Assembly: GCA_025266875.1 (NCBI GenBank)
Contig: JALLLT010000004.1
Coordinates: 186,001-250,000, forward strand
Direction of reading: 5' to 3'
Source: Fennellomyces sp. T-0311
Lineage: Eukaryota > Mucoromycota > Mucoromycetes > Mucorales > Lichtheimiaceae
Length of the DNA stretch: 64,000 nucleotides
Positions within the stretch are counted from its first letter, which is position 1; the number at the start of each line of letters is the position of its first letter. A model generated the notes under the pieces. The model was not told where the DNA came from. It saw nothing but the letters and a program-made list of their open reading frames with translations, and did no database searches. Made by a program: the position numbers and the translations under genes. Of this stretch, positions 61,075 through 64,000 are shown piece after piece.

Positions 61075-62450
61075 TAAATCATTAGTGTCATTTACGTATA
61101 TAATAGCATTCTCCTGTGACAAAGCAAACGATTTTTCTGCGTACGTACTGCTCCCATTATTACTCCATTTTCTCAACGTCATGATGTACGATCACTTTAT
61201 CCATTCATACCACCACAAAATACGGAATTCTTTTCCATCACGTTTAAACTATGTACCAATCACGGAAAGTCTACCCGAAAAAAGTAATCAAGTGCATTGA
61301 TGAAACAATTAAGTGGTAATAAAAATTGGGAGCATATTTCCTCGATTCCAAATGAGTCGGTAATGCCGTCCCCGTCTCAGGAACATAAAGGCCGGAAAAT
61401 CGGCTTCCGCCGGTAAAAGGAATAACTACATATATGTCTCCTTCTCCGGGACTTTATTTATCGCGCGCATGGCGTTACATACCTATTTTCCGAAAATGCG
61501 ACAATTGTTGTTACATTAGCACACCTGCCAATCGGACAAAGCATAATTTAGGAGGATATATCGTCAGTTTCCTTATTGCCGATATGTTCTACGTAGATAC
61601 GTAACCCGTACAAGTATTCAACGGATTGATAGTGACGACATGAGAGTCTGTGGTATCGCATCCAAAATCGGCAATGAGTGATTGCTGTATCCACCCCCGA
61701 TAATTTAGGATGATCGACTGCCCATGCTTTTTTCTCGTACGTCTATATACCATTTTCTTTGAGAGAAAAACACGTTCCAGATTTTTTCATGCATGGAAGT
61801 AGGAACAACCTTATCATTAAGAGTAGTCGATTTTCACTCCTGTTGATGACGACCAATGTGTCCATAGAGAGATAAACTACAACAGTTGTATAAAAAAGTG
61901 TATCGCTGTCCTAGTGATGTGTACCATCTATTAAAACTTGATAACTGCAAAAAGATTATATCACTGCAATAATCTTTACTGTTAATAGAATTTTTTTTAA
62001 TGAATTCTATATACGCCAATCCATGTGAAAATGGAGAAAAAATATACAACGCCTTTATAGAAGGTGCATTAGGTACATGTTTTTTTTTTCGTTGATAATG
62101 CATTTGGGAGACAAGGACAAGGGAATCCTCGTGATCCTCGTCGTGTCACCACTTAGCATTGTTATCATCGTGAACGCGCATTGAGATGCAGATAAATGCT
62201 AATTTGAATACGGTTCCCCTAGTTCTCCTTGCACAAACAAAGTGCCCATGAAAACAAAAAGTGTTTTCACCCATTACCTATGATGATGATTCGCTATAAA
62301 CAAAAAGTATATTTTGCATTAATGTTTCTTGGCAACACACTTGGCTTAGTTCAAGTCATGTGAGTATCCCGGATCTTGATGGCTCAGAATGCAGGGAAAT
62401 TACCGGGGCTCTGTATTTTTTCTTATACTTTCCCATCCTTTTTTTTTATC
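61075..62450. other. Gene-free stretch right of the HET gene
   Basis: Only shadow ORFs. No element ends recognised. Confidence 0.4.
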
Positions 62451-62906
62451 ATGACAAGTCCTCAGGAGCATTTAATCATTGTTCAACGTTACAGCCAAGT
62501 CGAAGATGGACGATTGCAAACAGAAACACGACGATTTCCGATCCATTCGAAAACTCGATACAAGCGACTCCATCGTCAAGTACGTAAAGGATTCGGAATA
62601 GAAGAAGGCTTTGATCTAGCCTATCCCATGACATGCCAAGAACAAGATACCCAATGGATCAGCATGACTGGAGACCACGATATTGCTTTTATTGCAACTC
62701 AACCGTCCATCGAACTTAAAATAGTACCTTCTCATACCAATATTAGCATGAACCCGATACGCCGAGGGTGGCGCAAAAGCATAAACTTTGTAGGCAGACA
62801 TGGCCCCAATGTCGTGGATATGATACAATTTTTTTCCACCGTGTTGGATGCTGTTCAACCTATCGTGTTGCGGATAACGGATGGAAAAAAGCATCGTCAT
62901 CGGTGA
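62451..62906 (+). CDS. Hypothetical protein
   Basis: ORF of 151 codons from ATG 62451 (MTSPQEHLIIVQRYSQ). An in-frame ATG at 62379 would add a hydrophobic FSYTFPSFFFI stretch, but the T-run before 62451 looks like leader DNA. The protein is basic and soluble-looking, with RRFPIHSKTRYKRLHRQVR and a C-terminal RITDGKKHRHR. No family recognised. Codon use and composition resemble the neighbouring genes, so it is probably real. It ends 278 bp before the complex I gene on the same strand. Confidence 0.5.
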   Translation: MTSPQEHLIIVQRYSQVEDGRLQTETRRFPIHSKTRYKRLHRQVRKGFGIEEGFDLAYPMTCQEQDTQWISMTGDHDIAFIATQPSIELKIVPSHTNISMNPIRRGWRKSINFVGRHGPNVVDMIQFFSTVLDAVQPIVLRITDGKKHRHR

Positions 62907-63183
62907 TAGTTTAATTTTCAAATAAAACAAAAATTGGTTACTGGGTTACACGGTTGGTTGTCATGGCCGGAGAGACGTCACCAGGTTCAACCTCCGGCAC
63001 AGTGGTGTAGCGAAAAACAATTCGAGGTTGGGGACTGGAGGGGCAATAACCATTTACACACAACGTAAGTTTCGACACAGCGATAATCAGCATCATGCAT
63101 ACGATTACTAAAGAAAAAATAACCCGAATTGATATACACCATTTTATTTTACACGAATTTCCCAAAAACGCGTTTTAAATAGC

Positions 63184-63862
63184 ATGCCTGTAAAGGAGAT
63201 CCAAACACCCTATCCCGTCATTGACACTGATCCCAGCTTTGGTCGTGTCGTCCGTTACTTCCGATCGTCCGACTATGCTGCATGGGCTGCCGGTACGGCG
63301 GTTGCTCCTGGCGCCATTGTGGCCATGGGTAAGTATTTTATGACATTGTGAGGAAAGGCAGGAAGAAAATATATATAACATTTTATATACAGAAAAGTTC
63401 AACCCTGCGGCTGTCACTCGTAACCTTCGTATTCCTATTCGCATCAGCGCATTGATCGGTTCGTTTGGTGGTTTCTTGTACGCATACCAGAACAGCAGTC
63501 GTAAGTTGAAACGTGCGGATGGAACGTCGAGATGGGAAAGAACTCATGCCGTGTATTTTGGATAGTTCGTTTCTGGGGCTGGAAGGAGAATGCTGCCGAG
63601 GTTGCCAAGGATCACGAAGAATTGAGTCAATTGGCCAAGGAAGGCAAGCCTTTGTACGGCGAAGGTTTGATGCCTGCACATGTCCAAGCTGCTTCTGCTC
63701 AGAACTCCCGATTCGCCCAGCTCAAGTTCAGTAAGTTGTGTAGTGCGTGCAAAGGTGTATCATGTGTACTCAACAATGCGCGACTGAACAGGTCTTATTC
63801 CTTGGTTCAACCTTGGCAGCCACAACAACCACGGTGTGGATACTTCCAAGTACAGCTCTTAG
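63184..63862 (+). CDS. Mitochondrial complex I 21-kDa accessory subunit (NUXM/NUO-21.3 type)
   Basis: Four exons: 63184-63328, 63393-63500, 63566-63730, 63792-63862, encoding 162 aa. Motifs shared with the fungal 21-kDa NADH:ubiquinone oxidoreductase subunit: YPVIDTDPSFGRVVRYFRSSDY, cut here as PVIDTDPSFGRVVRY, then GSFGGFLYAYQNSSLRF, KPLYGEGLMPAHVQ, MPWFN-like IPWFNLGSHNNHGVDTSKY. It is an accessory subunit of respiratory complex I in the inner mitochondrial membrane. It has two hydrophobic stretches. Introns are 61-65 nt. An AATAAA lies 12 nt after the stop. Confidence 0.93.
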
Positions 63863-63873
63863 ATCACATGAAA

Positions 63874-63879
63874 AATAAA
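63874..63879 (+). terminator. Polyadenylation signal AATAAA of the complex I subunit gene
   Basis: AATAAA 12 nt downstream of the stop codon, followed by a short (CA)n run at 63882-63895. Confidence 0.5.
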
Positions 63880-64000
63880 AGCACACACACACACATTCTG
63901 GTTTCACTTTTTTTTTTTGGCTCTGTTCATATTCCCCCCAAATTTCAGCCACCCAAAGACGGCTTTTTCTATTTCATGCTGTTGTGTGTCCCTTTTCTGC

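Noticed and set aside
62938..63165. Minus-strand ORF of 75 codons with a hydrophobic start
   Set aside because: It begins with TTG, the first internal ATG leaves about 54 codons, and it occupies the promoter region of the complex I gene on the other strand. Not supported.
1..64000. CRISPR array, operons, bacterial features
   Set aside because: Spliced eukaryotic genes throughout and no regularly spaced repeats.

Overview
The window is nuclear DNA of a filamentous fungus, most likely a member of the Mucoromycota (Mucorales). The genes have many short GT-AG introns of 47-81 nt. The fungal complex I 21-kDa subunit, a carotenoid cleavage oxygenase, a HET-domain protein, relics of the TPR-F-box-LRR type and a Tc1/mariner element with a DD34E transposase all fit this. 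Exon boundaries below were built by hand from splice motifs, reading-frame continuity and family motifs. No search was run.

Layout. 1-304: start of an F-box gene leaving the window on the minus strand. 2.5-9.2 kb: tandem pair of secreted S9 (DPP5-like) serine peptidases. Copy A is intact; copy B carries a 404-bp solo-LTR-like insertion with a 5-bp target duplication in exon 2. 9.7-13.8 kb: two decayed F-box-LRR genes. 15.5-16.4 kb: peroxisomal-type enoyl-CoA isomerase. 18.2-20.2 kb (minus): CAMK-like protein kinase. 23.5-29.8 kb (minus): two MATE-family transporters separated by 3 kb that holds a decayed coding relic. 30.7-35.9 kb: APC1, the large scaffold of the anaphase-promoting complex. 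It lacks a recognisable C-terminal domain and abuts a YeiH-like transporter whose first exon cannot be found. 37.6-39.5 kb: Cid1-like RNA nucleotidyltransferase. 41.5-42.9 kb: membrane RING-H2 E3 ligase. 43.0-44.4 kb: AlaX/AARSD1-type alanyl-tRNA editing protein. 45.0-46.8 kb (minus): carotenoid oxygenase.

The right third is more accessory. 47.9-48.9 kb is a GC-richer stretch with an approximately 222-bp tandem duplication. 49.2-50.3 kb is another TPR-F-box relic. 51.3-53.0 kb is a complete but inactivated Tc1/mariner element with long TIRs and TA duplications. 53.7-55.4 kb is an MFS drug:H+ antiporter gene whose third intron has an AT instead of a GT donor. 55.7-58 kb holds LRR-like fragments. 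59.4-61.1 kb is a HET-domain gene, 62.4-62.9 kb a gene of unknown function, and 63.2-63.9 kb the complex I 21-kDa subunit.

The housekeeping genes (APC1, complex I subunit, AlaX-like protein, RNA nucleotidyltransferase, kinase) are functionally independent of one another, as is normal for a eukaryotic chromosome. No operon-like logic was seen. The most notable signals are insertion, decay and junction events: the LTR insertion that leaves an in-frame spliceable intron, the APC1/YeiH junction, the mutated MFS donor, the F-box graveyard and the HET gene.
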